Origin: Brachionus plicatilis
Taxonomy: Eukaryota; Rotifera; Eurotatoria; Ploima; Brachionidae
DNA: 64,000 bases
NCBI GenBank assembly: GCA_010279815.1
Contig: QEOQ01000191.1
Location: forward strand, 561,513 to 625,512
Direction of reading: 5' to 3'
Made by a program: the position numbers and the translations under genes. Positions 36,828 through 48,066 of this stretch are shown piece by piece (within the stretch, counting starts at the first letter, position 1; each line of letters starts with the position of its first letter). Below the pieces are notes generated by a model. The model did not search any database. It worked only from the letters and a program-made list of their open reading frames with translations, and was not told where the DNA came from.

Positions 36828-37385
36828 GATCCAGATCACCAGATTTTATTTAAAGCCTAAAATACTCAATTATATTGAAACAAAAATAAAATAAATAAGA
36901 CATTTTAAATAACTGGTGTTCAAAATTTTGAATTTTGTTTTAAATTATTTTTTATGTCCTATCGTTCAAAAGTTATTTAAGTTTGTCCAATTTTACTTTT
37001 TTTCAAAAAAAGGGCCTGCAAATTCACCAATTATACTTAATATACTCGCAATTTTTATCATTAGAAGGTCATTGTGTAAAAGAAGAGTAACAGAAGGTAC
37101 CCAAACTTAGAAAAGAAAAGTCCAAAAATAAGATATAAGAAACTGTGAAACGCTTTAGCTACAGAGTAAGACAAGTTGAAAATGTAAACAATTTAAACCA
37201 TTAAATATTATAATTTTTTTTAAAGCTTACTTTTTAATTAATTAGTTGGTTTACTTACATAATTTAGTTAGGGTAGACTGATGTTGGGAACAATTTTTAT
37301 CTGGAACAGATTTTGCAGATCAAAGTCAGTTTTTTTGAACACAATCAACTTTCTGAATAGCATTGATAGATCATAGACTTGACCA

Positions 37386-37475
37386 GAGTTGTTTAAAAGT
37401 CCCAAAAAAAAGTTCAAGTCAAGACTTTTTTTTCAAAAAAAAAGTTTAAGTCTTTGGTCCGACTTTTGAGGAATA
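37386..37475 (+). mobile_element. hAT-like MITE G, left-end fragment
   Basis: CAGAGTTGTTTAAAAGTCCC and the following AGTCAAGACTTTTTTTT match the left end of the element at 28325. No right end is found. Confidence 0.7.
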
Positions 37476-37828
37476 TAAAGATTTAAAAAAATTCAGATTT
37501 ATTTAAAAAAAAAATATTTATGAAAAAAATTATGAATAATAAATAGATAATAAGATAATGTAAGCAAGATTTTAAGTGAAATTTACTTTGTATAGAATTT
37601 GTTTTTATTTTTCAATTTAAAATGCAAATGCAGAATGGTCTTTTTCTGTCTCAAGGAGGATAAAAAAATATTTGAGGAGTTCAATGAGCCAAGAGTAAAG
37701 AAGATTTTTACCATATACAGTCATCCTTCGATTATGTCACGGTGTTTTTTCCAGCCAAAAATGGGGATATAATCAGATTGGGACATAATTACAAAAATTT
37801 TGATTAATAGAATTTATTACATTTTCTC

Positions 37829-38049
37829 TTAAGGTTCGCGCGTAGCAAAACGACAGCACTATCTTAATCGACAATTTTTGATAGCATATTCGTAATCTAC
37901 GTATATGAAAACCTAGAAAAAATTGTTTCTTTAGGGGGGGGGGGGAAGATTTTTGACCAGAAGGTCTTGAAGTTTGATAGTTTTTGAAAACAGTGGTTTA
38001 GGTTTTTGAAATTTTTGAGATGAATTTTCATTTAAAAGTTACTATATCT
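37829..38049 (+). mobile_element. TTAA-adjacent repeat, copy 1
   Basis: TTAAGGTTCGCGC starts here and recurs at 60147, with shared downstream blocks (ATCTTAATCGA, AACCTAGA, a G-rich run and GGTCTTGAAG). A run of G at about 37936-37947 is the longest in the window. The TTAA at the border could be the target site of a TTAA-specific transposon, but no matching right end was found. Confidence 0.5.
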
Positions 38050-40096
38050 ATATATTCTGCATTTAAGATCTTTTAGAGTAAATATAAATGATCATCTAAG
38101 TGATAATTGACCTATGAAAGCAGGAGTTCGACAAGGGTCAGTAATTTGTCCACTTCTATTTAGCATTTTCATTAATGACATGCCAAAAAGAAACAAAACA
38201 AACTGTCAATACTCTCTTCTTTTTGCAGATGATTTGGCTTCGTTTTTTTACTTTTAAAAAGATAGTAAACCTTGAAAAAGTGATTAATGAGTTTCTAAAA
38301 GAAGTTGAAAAAATGGCTTTTCAAATGGAAAATGAAAATTTCTATTGAAAAGTCATGTTATTTATGATCTTTGAGAAAAAAACTAATGTTAAAATCAATC
38401 TTAACCTTAAAATTAATGCTAACAATTTAATTAACGAGGAAAAAGTGAAATTTTTGGGCATAACGTTAGACTCAAAACTTACGTTTAGTCCAATGGTAGA
38501 TGACTTAAAAGAACGCTGTAATTCTAGGCTTAACTTAATAATGTATCTCCAGAGTTGTTCCTCAAGTCGCTATTTTTCAAGTCTTTCGACCAAAAAGTCA
38601 AGTCAAGTCAAAACTTGACTTGATTTTTTTAAGATTTTTCAAGTCAAGTTTAAACTTGACTTGATTTTTTTAAGATTTTTCAAGTCAAGTCTAAACTTGA
38701 CTTGATTTTTTTAGATTTTTCAAGTCAAGTCTAAACTTGACTTGATTTTTTTAAGATTTTTCAAGTCAAGTCTAAACTTGACTTGATTTTTTTTAGATTT
38801 TTCAAGTCAAGTCTAAACTTGACTTGATTTTTTTTAGATTTTTCAAGTCAAGTCTAAACTTGACTTGACTTTTTTAATATTTTTCAAGTCAAGTCTAAAC
38901 TTGACTTGACTTTTTTAATATTTTTCAAGTCAAGTCTAAACTTGACTCGATTTTTTTTATATTTTTCAAAAGATTATTTCATAAATTTATAATTTTTTGG
39001 TTAACAAAATGATTCAATTAAAAATGTAAACGTTAAAAAGATTTTAGAGAATAAAAAATTTAAATTCAATTTTTACATAAACTATAATTTAGTAAAAATA
39101 AAATCAGACAAAACATCAACTCAAGTTACTTTTTAACTTTTTCCTTGAAAAAAAAAAGTCAAGTCAAGTTGTGACTTGACTTTTTACTGAAATAAAAAAG
39201 TCAAGTCAAGTTGTGACTTGACTTTTTACTGAAATAAAAAAGTCAAGTCAAGTCGTGACTTGACTTTTTACCCATTAAAAAATTTCAAGTCAAGTCGTGA
39301 CTTGACTTTTTACCCATTAAAAAATTTCAAGTCAAGTCGTGACTTGACTTTTTACCCATTAAAAAATTTCAAGTCAAGTCGTGACTTGACTTTTTACCCA
39401 TTAAAAAATTTCAAGTCAAGTTGTGACTTGACTTTTTACTGAAAAAAGAAATTCAAGTCAAGTCGTGACTTGGACTTGACTTGAGACTTGAGACTTGATG
39501 AACAACTCTGTGTATCTCTCAAATAGAAAATGGAGTCTAAAACCAAAAACATTAGGTAATCTTTACAAATCCTTAATAGGATCAATCTTGGATTATTTTT
39601 TTCCTTGTTTAAATTCATTCTCAGAAACTAACATCAAAAAAATACAAGTTATTCAAAATTCAGCAGTTCGATCTATTTTGAAGCTCAAGTATGATACGCC
39701 CTCCAATAATGTACCCCAAGAGACCTTCAATAAACTTAAACTACTTACAGTTACAAATCGACTTTTTGAGTTGAGTGAGAGAGATGTCAGGACAGGATTG
39801 AGTCATTCTGTTCCACTGGTCCTCAGACTGGTTGAAGAATATAGAGAAGGTTTCGAATCAAGATATATCGAATATCCAACTCCATTGTGTAATTGCTACC
39901 AAACAATTTCTTCCTTTTTCCTGAACTATCAAATATTTAAACATTTCTTATCTCTAGTTGTTTCAACATATCATTTTAAATTTTCTTTCGACTTATTTAT
40001 CCTTTTTATTTATTCTTTATTTTATTTTATTTTATTTTTTTAATATTCTGAAGGAGCATTAGCTCGGTACAGATAAACAAATAAATAAATAAAAAA
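38050..40096 (+). pseudogene. non-LTR retrotransposon (LINE) with RT domain, interrupted by a hAT-like MITE
   Basis: The RT core reads [20 protein letters not shown] and [12 protein letters not shown], the conserved motifs of non-LTR reverse transcriptases with the FADD catalytic pair. After frameshifts it continues KVKFLGITLDSKLTFSP. The MITE at 38550-39510 splits it between MYLQ and YLSNRKW. The frame then continues NLYKSLIGSILDY, KKIQVIQNSAVRSILKLKYD and LTVTNRLFELSERDV. This pattern suggests a CR1/L2/Jockey-like clade. The 3' end has CTGAAGGAGCATTAGCTCGG followed by (AAATA)n. The 5' part, including endonuclease, is missing. Confidence 0.88.
38550..39510. mobile_element. 961-bp hAT-like MITE, family G1, with palindromic tandem arrays
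   Basis: The ends are CAGAGTTGTTCCTCAAGTC and, in reverse complement, CAGAGTTGTTCATCAAGTC. TGTATCTC is duplicated exactly at 38542-38549 and 39511-39518. Left array: about eight units of 41 bp from about 38600 to 38960, each containing CAAGTCAAGTCTAAACTTGA. Right array: seven units of 42 bp at 39150-39450, each containing AAGTCAAGTCGTGACTTGAC. Each monomer is itself an inverted repeat. An open frame of repeated 14-residue units over the right array is a by-product of the 42-bp period, not a gene. Confidence 0.93.
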
Positions 40097-40240
40097 CCCA
40101 TAGCATTCAAGACTTTCGCCTCTGGAAAAATATACACTAGTTATATTCGATCTCACATTGCTTCCGCAATATCTTCTTGCAAGAAAACAATCGAAAAAGT
40201 TAAATACAGAGCCACAAAAATTGCTAGTAATTTAAAATGA
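40094..40240 (+). CDS. unassigned coding-like stretch
   Basis: One frame is open for 48 codons to a TGA at 40238-40240. It reads KPIAFKTFASGKIYTSYIRS, then HIASAISSCKKTIEKVKYRA and TKIASNLK, with balanced composition unlike the flanking low-complexity DNA. It starts exactly where the LINE tail ends, so the LINE may have inserted into an exon or next to one. I do not recognise the family and found no upstream exon. It could be a terminal exon or a relic. Confidence 0.3.
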   Translation, partial: KPIAFKTFASGKIYTSYIRSHIASAISSCKKTIEKVKYRATKIASNLK

Positions 40241-42541
40241 TTTCAACTAAAAAGTCAAAAGGTGTAACAAATAAAAAATTGCACACAATTTATTAGTGAA
40301 ATAAAAACATGTCTAATTTAATTTTCTAAAGAACATTTAGTGAGAAAAAATGACATGCATTTCCCTGTTTCAATAAAATTTGCATCCCTGTTTTAATTCT
40401 AATGTTTGACTAGCTTCTTAAGCAGGTAAACATTTTTTAATTACAATAAACATATTTATTGAAAATATCGAAATTGGTTGAACTATCACCACATTCTGGT
40501 TCATAAAGCTTTTTATCAAATCTAGTTACATCTGATAGTCTTGATCTACTTCAGAAATTTTTTCAAAAAATATTTGCTTTTGGGAATTTTTTACTCTGTA
40601 GTCTTATTTATTCATCTAGTTTGACTTAATTCACTTCACTCTAAATGATATCTGATTCGATCTGTTTGCAGCTGCAGCAATATGAGCTCCTTCTTATATT
40701 TAATGAACTAAGTGTCCTAAATAAAGCCATTTCTTTAAAATATTTTTTAAAAATTTTTTATTGACGTTTTTTAGAATTTTTTTATATTTTTTGTGTGACA
40801 ACTAAAGAAAATATTCATAATCAAATATTATATTTTTTAGTATTGTATTAAATCAATGAGGGAAATTTTTTGAGTAAAATGTAATTTATAAATGTAACTT
40901 TAGATAATAATAAAGAAATTGAAAGAAAAAAATTTAGTATCTTATTTTAGTTCTTAAAATTTACGATTGCGTTAAAATTTTATCAGAGATGACATATTAA
41001 TTTAGTATTATAATTTTTTAGCTTTTTTCTTCTTTATTTTCTTAATTCAATAAAAGAAGAATGCTTCATTTCATAGTAAAAATTAAATGAAACAGGATTT
41101 TAATTATACAGTGTAAATTTTTTTTTTTAACTAACTATTTTTGGTAAATTCAAAAGTTATTTTTAATTCTAAATTAACTTCCAAGAAAGAATTTTTTTAT
41201 AAAAACTTTTTGAAGCATTTACCTATTTTATGACGGAAATTTAAAAAAAAAATTTGTTAAATTTTTTAATTCGAAAATAAAAAAATTATTGAAAAATGAA
41301 ATACTTAAATTAATCTTATAATTTAAAAATTTTGATTCATTTAACTATTATTTGGATAATTGCTGGGATTTTTTCGGCATTTTCGAATATAAGTTCTAAA
41401 ATAAATTACTTACAATATATTCTAAATTTATCAACAGAAAATAGAATCTATTATTGATTTTGAATTTGTTTTAAAAATATTCATCAAAAATATGTTTTTG
41501 TCTGATATAGAATTGAATTGATCAATAAACTTAATTTAATAATTGAAATAATGCCATCTTAAAAATTAGCTTGGATGTAAATTCAAATATTCGAATCTTA
41601 TATAAAAAAATCTTTATTCAATGTCACAGAATAAGAATTATTTATTTCCAATTGTTTTTACGATAATATGAGTACGAATAATTAATTGTTCTTTAATTAA
41701 AGAAGAATATTTAAGAATACCATAGAGTAAAATTTAATTTAAAGCTTTGATTTCAAATTTAAAAAAAGGAGGAAAATACAGCTTAAAATCACTAAAGCGG
41801 TAATCATTAATCTGTGATGTAATTCGGCCTTTTATTTTGTATTAAACAATGAGAATAAAATAATTTGTGGATTAAAATGATTTTTTTATAAAATTCTGAA
41901 AACTAAAATAATTCTTTGCTAGTTTAAAATATTTTTTCTAAAATAAGATATCAATTTTATTCTCATCTTAATAGTATATCTCAATTTAAGATAGCAAAAT
42001 TTTACTGTCTTGAAAATTTATGTACCTTTTTGATAATTTTTATTTAATTGATTTAAAATATATATATTTTCATATCGAAATTTGAGGAATTAATTTTTTG
42101 TTTTTCTAACAGAAAATGTTAAATTTTGAAACGAGTTGACAAATTTTTTTCAATTAGATTGTTCCATTTAACAAAAAATTGAATAATTTTTTTCGTTTAA
42201 AGAATAATTTAGTTTTGTAAAATTCTTAATGTCCAAGCAACTTTGATTAATCCTAAAATATATGTCTGCAAAAACTCTGCAAATTAATTGCACTTTTAAA
42301 TGGCGTGCAAAATGCAGAAATTTGCCGAGTATTTTTCAGGTTTACTTGATTATGCAAATTTGCTTAAAATTAAGAATTTTACAGGAAATAATTATCTTTT
42401 TTTGTAAAAAAGTTATTTAAAATGTTCTGAATTGAAATGAACTTTACTTTAAATTTTATGCGAAATATATTAAGATTATCATAGAATTAAAAAAAAATTT
42501 AAAAATTGTAAAACATAAATATAAATTTGACCTTTTTTTAA
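40241..42541. other. AT-rich gene-free stretch
   Basis: No gene or clear repeat in 2.3 kb; homopolymer-rich. Confidence 0.4.
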
Positions 42542-42902
42542 GGTTTTGTGAAATTCAGTACAAAATGATAAAAAGAACAGAAAATAATGTAGAAAAATTA
42601 AATTACTTTTTTTCTAAATGTTAAAACATAATTCTGTAAGTGCATCTTAGTGCAACATTCAAAGTTGCATTAAAAATCAAGGTCTGCTAAATTTGCAGAG
42701 TTCAGCAGAAATTAAATTTCAATATAATCGAGCGTAGGGCATTTTGCAGAGTTTTGCACATCATTAGCAGACTTTTACAGTTGATGCAACTTTGAATGTT
42801 GCACCATTCTACATTTACAGAATTAATTTTAAACTTTTAGAAAAAAAGTTATTTAATTTTTTTACACTTTGTTCTGTTCTTTTGTACTGAATTTCACAAA
42901 AC
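42542..42902. mobile_element. 361-bp foldback MITE, GTGAA-terminal superfamily
   Basis: The ends are GGTTTTGTGAAATTCAGTAC and, reversed, GGTTTTGTGAAATTCAGTAC. The arms pair through TAAATTACTTTTTTTCTAAA and TGCAACATTCAAAGTTGCAT. The flank TTTTTTAA is repeated at 42534-42541 and 42904-42911. It is related by its termini to the elements at 3340, 25609 and 32229. Confidence 0.85.
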
Positions 42903-43255
42903 CGTTTTTTAAATCAATTAAATAAAATTATCAAAAAAATTAAAAGTGTTCTCAAATGAATAAAATCTTACCATATTTTTTTTAATTAACTCAAATTTAT
43001 CTAAATATGTTTAATTGTAAGTTATATTTCGTGTTGAAATATGATAGATATAAAAAAAGTGTATTTTTTAACCTTGTACTGTTTAATTCATTGTCATTTA
43101 TCCAAACTAAATTGATTTTTAAAAGTCATGCAATTATTGACTTAGAGGAAATTTTATTTAAAAGCTTTTTATTTTAATAATAATAAAAACACTATAAAAT
43201 ATTAAATTCTAACTTTAATTTTAGTTCATTTGACAATCCTAAGAAATCTGGCAAA

Positions 43256-44618
43256 ATGCTAAATGGCACATTTTCAATCATTAATACTGATCCCTTTGAA
43301 GTAGAGCCTACGGTCGAATGTTATAAATTGCAAGCAATTGCAATCTATTGTCTAATTATTTTCTTGCTCAGCATAATTGCTAATTCCGTATTGTTATGGA
43401 TTTTGATCTATTTCAAAGAGCTGAGAAATTCAATGAATGCTTTCATGTTAGCTTTAACTGTCTGCAATCTAGTAGGCTCATTAATAGAAATACCAATGGT
43501 CATTATAAGCAATTTTAATTGCAAGTAAGTGAACAGTCATTTAAAAGGATATTTATCAAAAAAAAGATTTTATTTTAAAGATGGATGTTTAAAAGAGCCG
43601 GATGTGTCTTCGCTGGATTTGCTATGTATTCAATTGGATGCACCAGTGTTTATTTACTTACCGCAATATCATTTGAAAGGTAAAAATTTAATAAAAGTTT
43701 CATAATATAATTTTTTTGTCCAAAGATTTTATATAATTTATAAACCATTGAGCATTAAAACATTAAACTATAAATTTTCAATCATCATAATTATCATTTG
43801 TGCCTTGGTTGGAATTGTATGGGCTTTATTTCCTGTTTTCGGCTGGTCCCATTATTCACTTGAAGGAAGTCTAACGAGCTGCAGTGTTGAATGGAATGAA
43901 AGGTTTGAAATTAAAATTTAAAAAAATTAAAATTAAAAAATTCAATAAAAGATCTGTGAACGTTGTGAGCTACAATATCACAATTTTTACTTTTGTTTAT
44001 GTGCTGCCTTTGTGTGCACTTATATTCTCGAATATAAAGCTTATAATCATTGTAAAATTTTTTAAACAAAATTGAATAAAATAAAAATAATAATTGGCTT
44101 AAGATTCGTAATTTGCCAAAATTTTTGAGCAATTCAAATGGAACTTTAGATCGAAAAATGATCAAAAAAATTCGAGTAGAAAAAGAGCTCACTATTTCGG
44201 CACTTATTTTAATAGGTTTAAATTTATTTATTATTTTTTTGAAGTTAAAAATGTATTTTTTATTAAATTAAAGCTGGCTTTATGATCAGTTGGACACCTT
44301 ATGCAATTGTAAGCATGTACACTGCTTTTTTCGATCATGGAAAAATGGATCCGCTTACTGCCACTATTCCTTCAATGTTTGCCAAAGCATCGCTTGTCTG
44401 GTCATCTGGAATTTATATTTTCACAAATAAGCAGGTGTTCAAAAAGTTTAAAAAGCAGTTTTTCAGCATAGAGGAACAAAAGAGTTTAACTGCAATCCAA
44501 AGTAATTTTTTTTCTTCGATAAATGTTGGTTTTGATTTATTGACTTTGTTTGTGTTAAGGTACAGTACAAAATCAATTATCGACATCCAAGGGTGAATCT
44601 CAATCATTGTCAACTTGA
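43256..44618 (+). CDS. Opsin 2, seven exons, 347 aa
   Basis: Exons: 43256-43524, 43581-43679, 43726-43902, 43952-44051, 44104-44215, 44274-44501, 44560-44618; 1044 nt in frame. Every exon length equals that of opsin 1. The start gives MLNGTFSI. Two N-terminal asparagines precede TM1 (ANSVLLWILI). Loop 2 is SLEGSLTSCSVEW, TM6 SWTPYA, TM7 lysine 290 in FAKASLVW, followed by SSGIY in place of NPxxY and NKQ. The final exon encodes the tail TVQNQLSTSKGESQSLST, rich in Ser/Thr as arrestin and kinase sites require; it is read only after the 58-bp last intron is removed. Exons 4-6 and their introns are almost identical to opsins 1 and 3. Acceptor-like AG at 43223-43224, 31 nt before the ATG. AATAAA at 44830-44835. 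Confidence 0.92.
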
Positions 44619-45340
44619 TCTTTTTTAAAACTTGTTTTACTTCAAATTATTATTAATTGAAGTTATCAAATGTCGAATGATTGTTCAATTCTTTTTTTTA
44701 ATATTCAATTTTATTTAAAATTTCAGAAATTTCTACTATAAAAACTTAAATTTTAAGTATTGTCATTTCTATTTATATTTGATGAAATTAGTCATTTACC
44801 ACATTCTAGAGTGTGTTTTTTTACTATTAAATAAAAAATTTCTTTAGATTTTTTAAATTGATAAAAATAATTAAAAAATCCAATATTATATAAAACACAT
44901 TGAATTGATCAGGAAATTTTCAAAAATAAATTTTGGTCAAAGCAATTGCCAAAAAATTCACTTAAAAAAGTTTTTCAGATTTTTACGCCCCTGTAAATCG
45001 TGTGATTTTGACCTTTCAATTAAATAATGCTTTTAAATCAAAGGAATTATTTCAAAAAAAACCGATCTTAATCATTTTTTTTATTCAATTGCATTGAACT
45101 AACAATTATCTTAAAGAATGGTAAAAAAAATGAAGTTTAAAAGTTTTAACGAATCTCATGAAATATTTAACTCAAATGCCTGAGGGTTTTTTTAGTCCTT
45201 CTTTGGTATTTGCTGAGTATATCATTTTAAATTGAGCTATTATTGAAAATTGTGTTTTTCTATCAATTTTAAACTCAAAATAAATATAAAAATAATAAAT
45301 CAATATTTGTAAGAATTTTTTTATTTTCATGCTAAAAATA

Positions 45341-45413
45341 TTTATTTTAGTGCTGATCAGCACTAAAATAAAAATATTTGAAAATCTCTTCGAAGAGATT
45401 TTCAAATATTTTT
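45341..45413. repeat. two adjacent perfect palindromes of 32 and 44 bp
   Basis: 45341-45372 is a perfect palindrome centred on CTGATCAG. 45370-45413 is a second one centred on CTTCGAAG, with arms AAAAATATTTGAAAATCTC. They overlap by 3 bp. Such tight cruciform-forming DNA is uncommon even here. It may be the centre of a lost foldback element. Confidence 0.75.
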
Positions 45414-45479
45414 ACATTCTAATCTTTTCGGATCAGCTTTTTATTTTAAAAACTCAAGTCTGGTAAACGAAATAAATTA

Positions 45480-46010
45480 CAGTTTTTAATTGCGAGATCC
45501 TTAAGTGGACATTTAACTTCTCCTACTTAAACTAACATTAATAGTTAGTTGGTTTTATTGTCTTGTCGAAATATGAAGGCCGCATTTTTTCTCAATTAAT
45601 TCATTGATGTAACTAAGTTATTTCTTAAAATATCAACATATCTGTGAGAATAAAGCCTTCCGTTAAATATAGAAAAAATTCCTAGATCATAGTAGCTCAA
45701 ACAGCACAAAATTCCAATAGAACCACTTCCTTGCTTTGTTCGTTTAATAATGCAATCATAATTATACTTCTCTGACGGCATCATTCTTATCTGAATTTAA
45801 TTTTTCTTTTGTCTCTTCAATCTTCATTTCGTCACTGAAAATAATTTTTCTCCATTTAGCCTTGTTCAATGATTTTACATTGAGCCTCAATGTAAAATCA
45901 TCAATCACATCTGTCGGACAGATATTTTTTCTTGCTTTTTTTGAAAATTTATCAATCTTGGTTTTTAAGCCGCATATTTCCATTCGAGTTTTCTTACTAA
46001 TAATCTTCGC
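45480..46010 (-). pseudogene. Tc1-type transposase remnant (catalytic domain)
   Basis: The minus-strand frames read LNKAKWRKIIFSDEMKIEE, containing the first catalytic Asp in the Tc1 W..V/I-x-F-S-D-E block. They continue KYNYDCIIKRTKQGSGSIGI and GRLYSHRYVDILRNN, corresponding to the Tc1 GGGSIMVWG and Y-x-x-I-L-x-x-x regions. A further frame gives AAFIFRQDNKTN, the second catalytic QQDNDPKHT block. At least two frameshifts and several stops inactivate it. Tc1 HTH-like pieces lie further right on the same strand (47826 and 49301). Confidence 0.8.
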
Positions 46011-46299
46011 CTAACCAGAGAATCTGTGTGTTATCCTCGTTGGATAATTATTAAAGATCAAACAAGCTTAGCTCAAATGTTTATTAAATAAATATTGTAA
46101 AAAAAAGTATCAAATCAAGAGCTCTCCTTTTAATTAATATTTGAACGCTTTTTTATACAAAAATTTGATAAGCTTAGGAAAGTTTTTTTTACATAGAAAA
46201 GAAACACTAGTCGAGCGAATGCTAGCTAGTGTTTCAAAGAACATTAAATAAAGTTGCTCACAGTGAGGAAGAAGAAATTAGAAAAATTGAATAAATATA

Positions 46300-47777
46300 C
46301 AGTACTGCTACGAAAAACTGTTTTTACGTGAAATTACGTGAAATTACGTAATTTTACGTAATTTCCGGTAATTTCACGTAAAATTACCAAAGTAAAAAAG
46401 AGTAATTTTACCGGATTTTACGTAATTTTACGTAAAATTACCGGAAATTACGTAATTTTACGTAAAAAGTAAAATTCCAAAAAATACTACTTTTTTTGAG
46501 AATTTTGGCATTTTTTGACTTTTTTGAAATTTTTTGGTCCTGAATGCGAAAAAAAAAAAATTACTTTTTTTCACGTAATTTTACGTGAAATTTTATTTAA
46601 TAGTGGTAAATTTTTGTAATTTTTAGTAAAAAAAAGTAAAAAAAAGTAAAATTTTTAAATCTTTGAAAAAATTTTTGGGGAATTTTATTTTTTTTTATTT
46701 TTATCATTTTTAAAGCTGTCACCAGCTTTTTTCCATGATTCTTTGAAATTTGAATTTTTTGGCACCAGCTTCAACAAATCTTCTTTAATAAAAAAATTTA
46801 AAATTAAAGTTTTTTTTTTTCATTAAAATATTTACTTTTTATTTCCTCCATTTCATTATGAAATTTTTTTTCATAAAACCCTAGAGTCTGACCTTTGTCA
46901 TTTACAAATCTCTTCATTATTTCACTTCTGAGACGATTTGTAAATGGCTTATTATTGACTTAATTTTTTTTTTAGATTTTTTAAAAATAATATATTTTAA
47001 ACTTAAATGTAAGAATACTTATGGTTTCAATAGCTTCGCTATCACTAGAACTACTTTAAGTTCTTTCGGCCTTTCTTTTGGTTCCTGGTGAAAAGATAGA
47101 ACTGTCAGTTTCACCCCCAATAATTAATTTTTTAATGGCTTCATTTTCGCTATTAAGTTTCGAAACATTTGTGTTTAGCTTATTAATTCATTCATTGTAA
47201 ATAAAGTTTGTTCTAAAGATGCACGGTTTGATGACTTTATCTCATTCAAGAGCTTATATTAGTCAATATTAAATTATATTTTTCCTTTACGCGAGAAACA
47301 AAAAACGTCGAACAAAACGTCAAAAAATACGTAATTGTTTTCATGAGCATTTACACCATAAAAAACATTTTTGTTTTTGCATTTTTGTTTATTGTTTATA
47401 ATTAGCTTTTTTAAAATTTGTACAAAATTTACTTTTTTTTACTAAAAATTACAAAAATTTACCACTATTAAATAAAATTTCACGTAAAATTACGTGAAAA
47501 AAAGTAATTTTTTTTTTTCGCATTCAGGACCAAAAAATTTCAAAAAAGTCAAAAAATGCCAAAATTCTCAAAAAAAGTAGTATTTTTTGGAATTTTACTT
47601 TTTACGTAAAATTACGTAATTTCCGGTAATTTTACGTAAAATTACGTAAAATCCGGTAAAATTACTCTTTTTTACTTTGGTAATTTTACGTAATTTTACG
47701 TGAAATTACCGGAAATTACGTAAAATTACGTAATTTCACGTAATTTCACGTAAAAACAGTTTTTCGTAGCAGTACTG
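46300..47777. mobile_element. 1478-bp hAT-like element with long near-perfect inverted repeats
   Basis: The ends CAGTACTGCTACGAAAAACT are identical in both orientations, and the arms stay near-identical for about 350 bp. They are packed with ACGTAATTTTACGTAA and CCGGTAATTTTAC words. Flanks TAAATATA (46292-46299) and TAAATACA (47778-47785) fit an 8-bp duplication with one mismatch. The central 700 bp carry a degenerate minus-strand gene. CAG-initial termini and 8-bp duplications suggest hAT. Confidence 0.88.
46700..47270 (-). pseudogene. unrecognised gene remnant inside the hAT-like element
   Basis: Minus-strand coding traces occur in order. First is NEIKSSNRASLEQTLFTMNE, then KLNSENEAIKKLIIGGETDS with FSPGTKRKAE, coiled-coil-like. 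Next is NKPFTNRLRSEIMKRFVNDK with GQTLGFYEKKFHNEMEEI. Last is EDLLKLVPKNSNFKESWKKA. Intron-like T-rich gaps and a few stops separate them. It has no DDE motif, so it is not a transposase as seen. The third piece resembles a small helical DNA-binding domain, but I could not name it. Confidence 0.45.
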
Positions 47778-47825
47778 TAAATACACATATAAGTATATAA
47801 AAAAATAAAGCAAGTAAAATTTAAC

Positions 47826-48066
47826 TTAGTGATTGTAGCTTAGCTGCGACATTACAATCTGATTCTTTTCTTTCATTTGGCAGTTTTCAATATCAGCTAA
47901 AATATGTGATGGAAAAGCTCTATTTTTTTTTGCTAAAGGGACCAATTGACGATCAACTTTTTCAGTAGAAACGTTATGTTTTTCCGATCTTGGAAGATGG
48001 TCGTATGAAATTGTTTGATTATATCGACAAATAACGGGTGCCCAATAATGCTTGTCCGAAACTTCA
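47826..48066 (-). pseudogene. Tc1-like N-terminal (HTH) fragment
   Basis: The minus frame is open for about 80 codons and reads HYWAPVICRYNQTISYDHLP, then VSTEKVDRQLVPLAKKNRAF and PSHILADIENC, with a stop at 47826. The block V-x-x-R-x-I/L-V-x-L-A-K-K-N-x is like the second helix-turn-helix of Tc1 transposases. The assignment is by motif shape only. Confidence 0.45.

Noticed and set aside
37718..37800. Possible pogo-type terminus CAGTCATCCTTCGATTATGT after TA
   Set aside because: It looks like a Tigger inverted repeat, but no partner end or transposase was found nearby.
39260..39442. 60-codon ORF of repeated 14-residue units
   Set aside because: It is a translation of the 42-bp tandem repeat within the MITE; the period is a multiple of three, so it stays open by construction.
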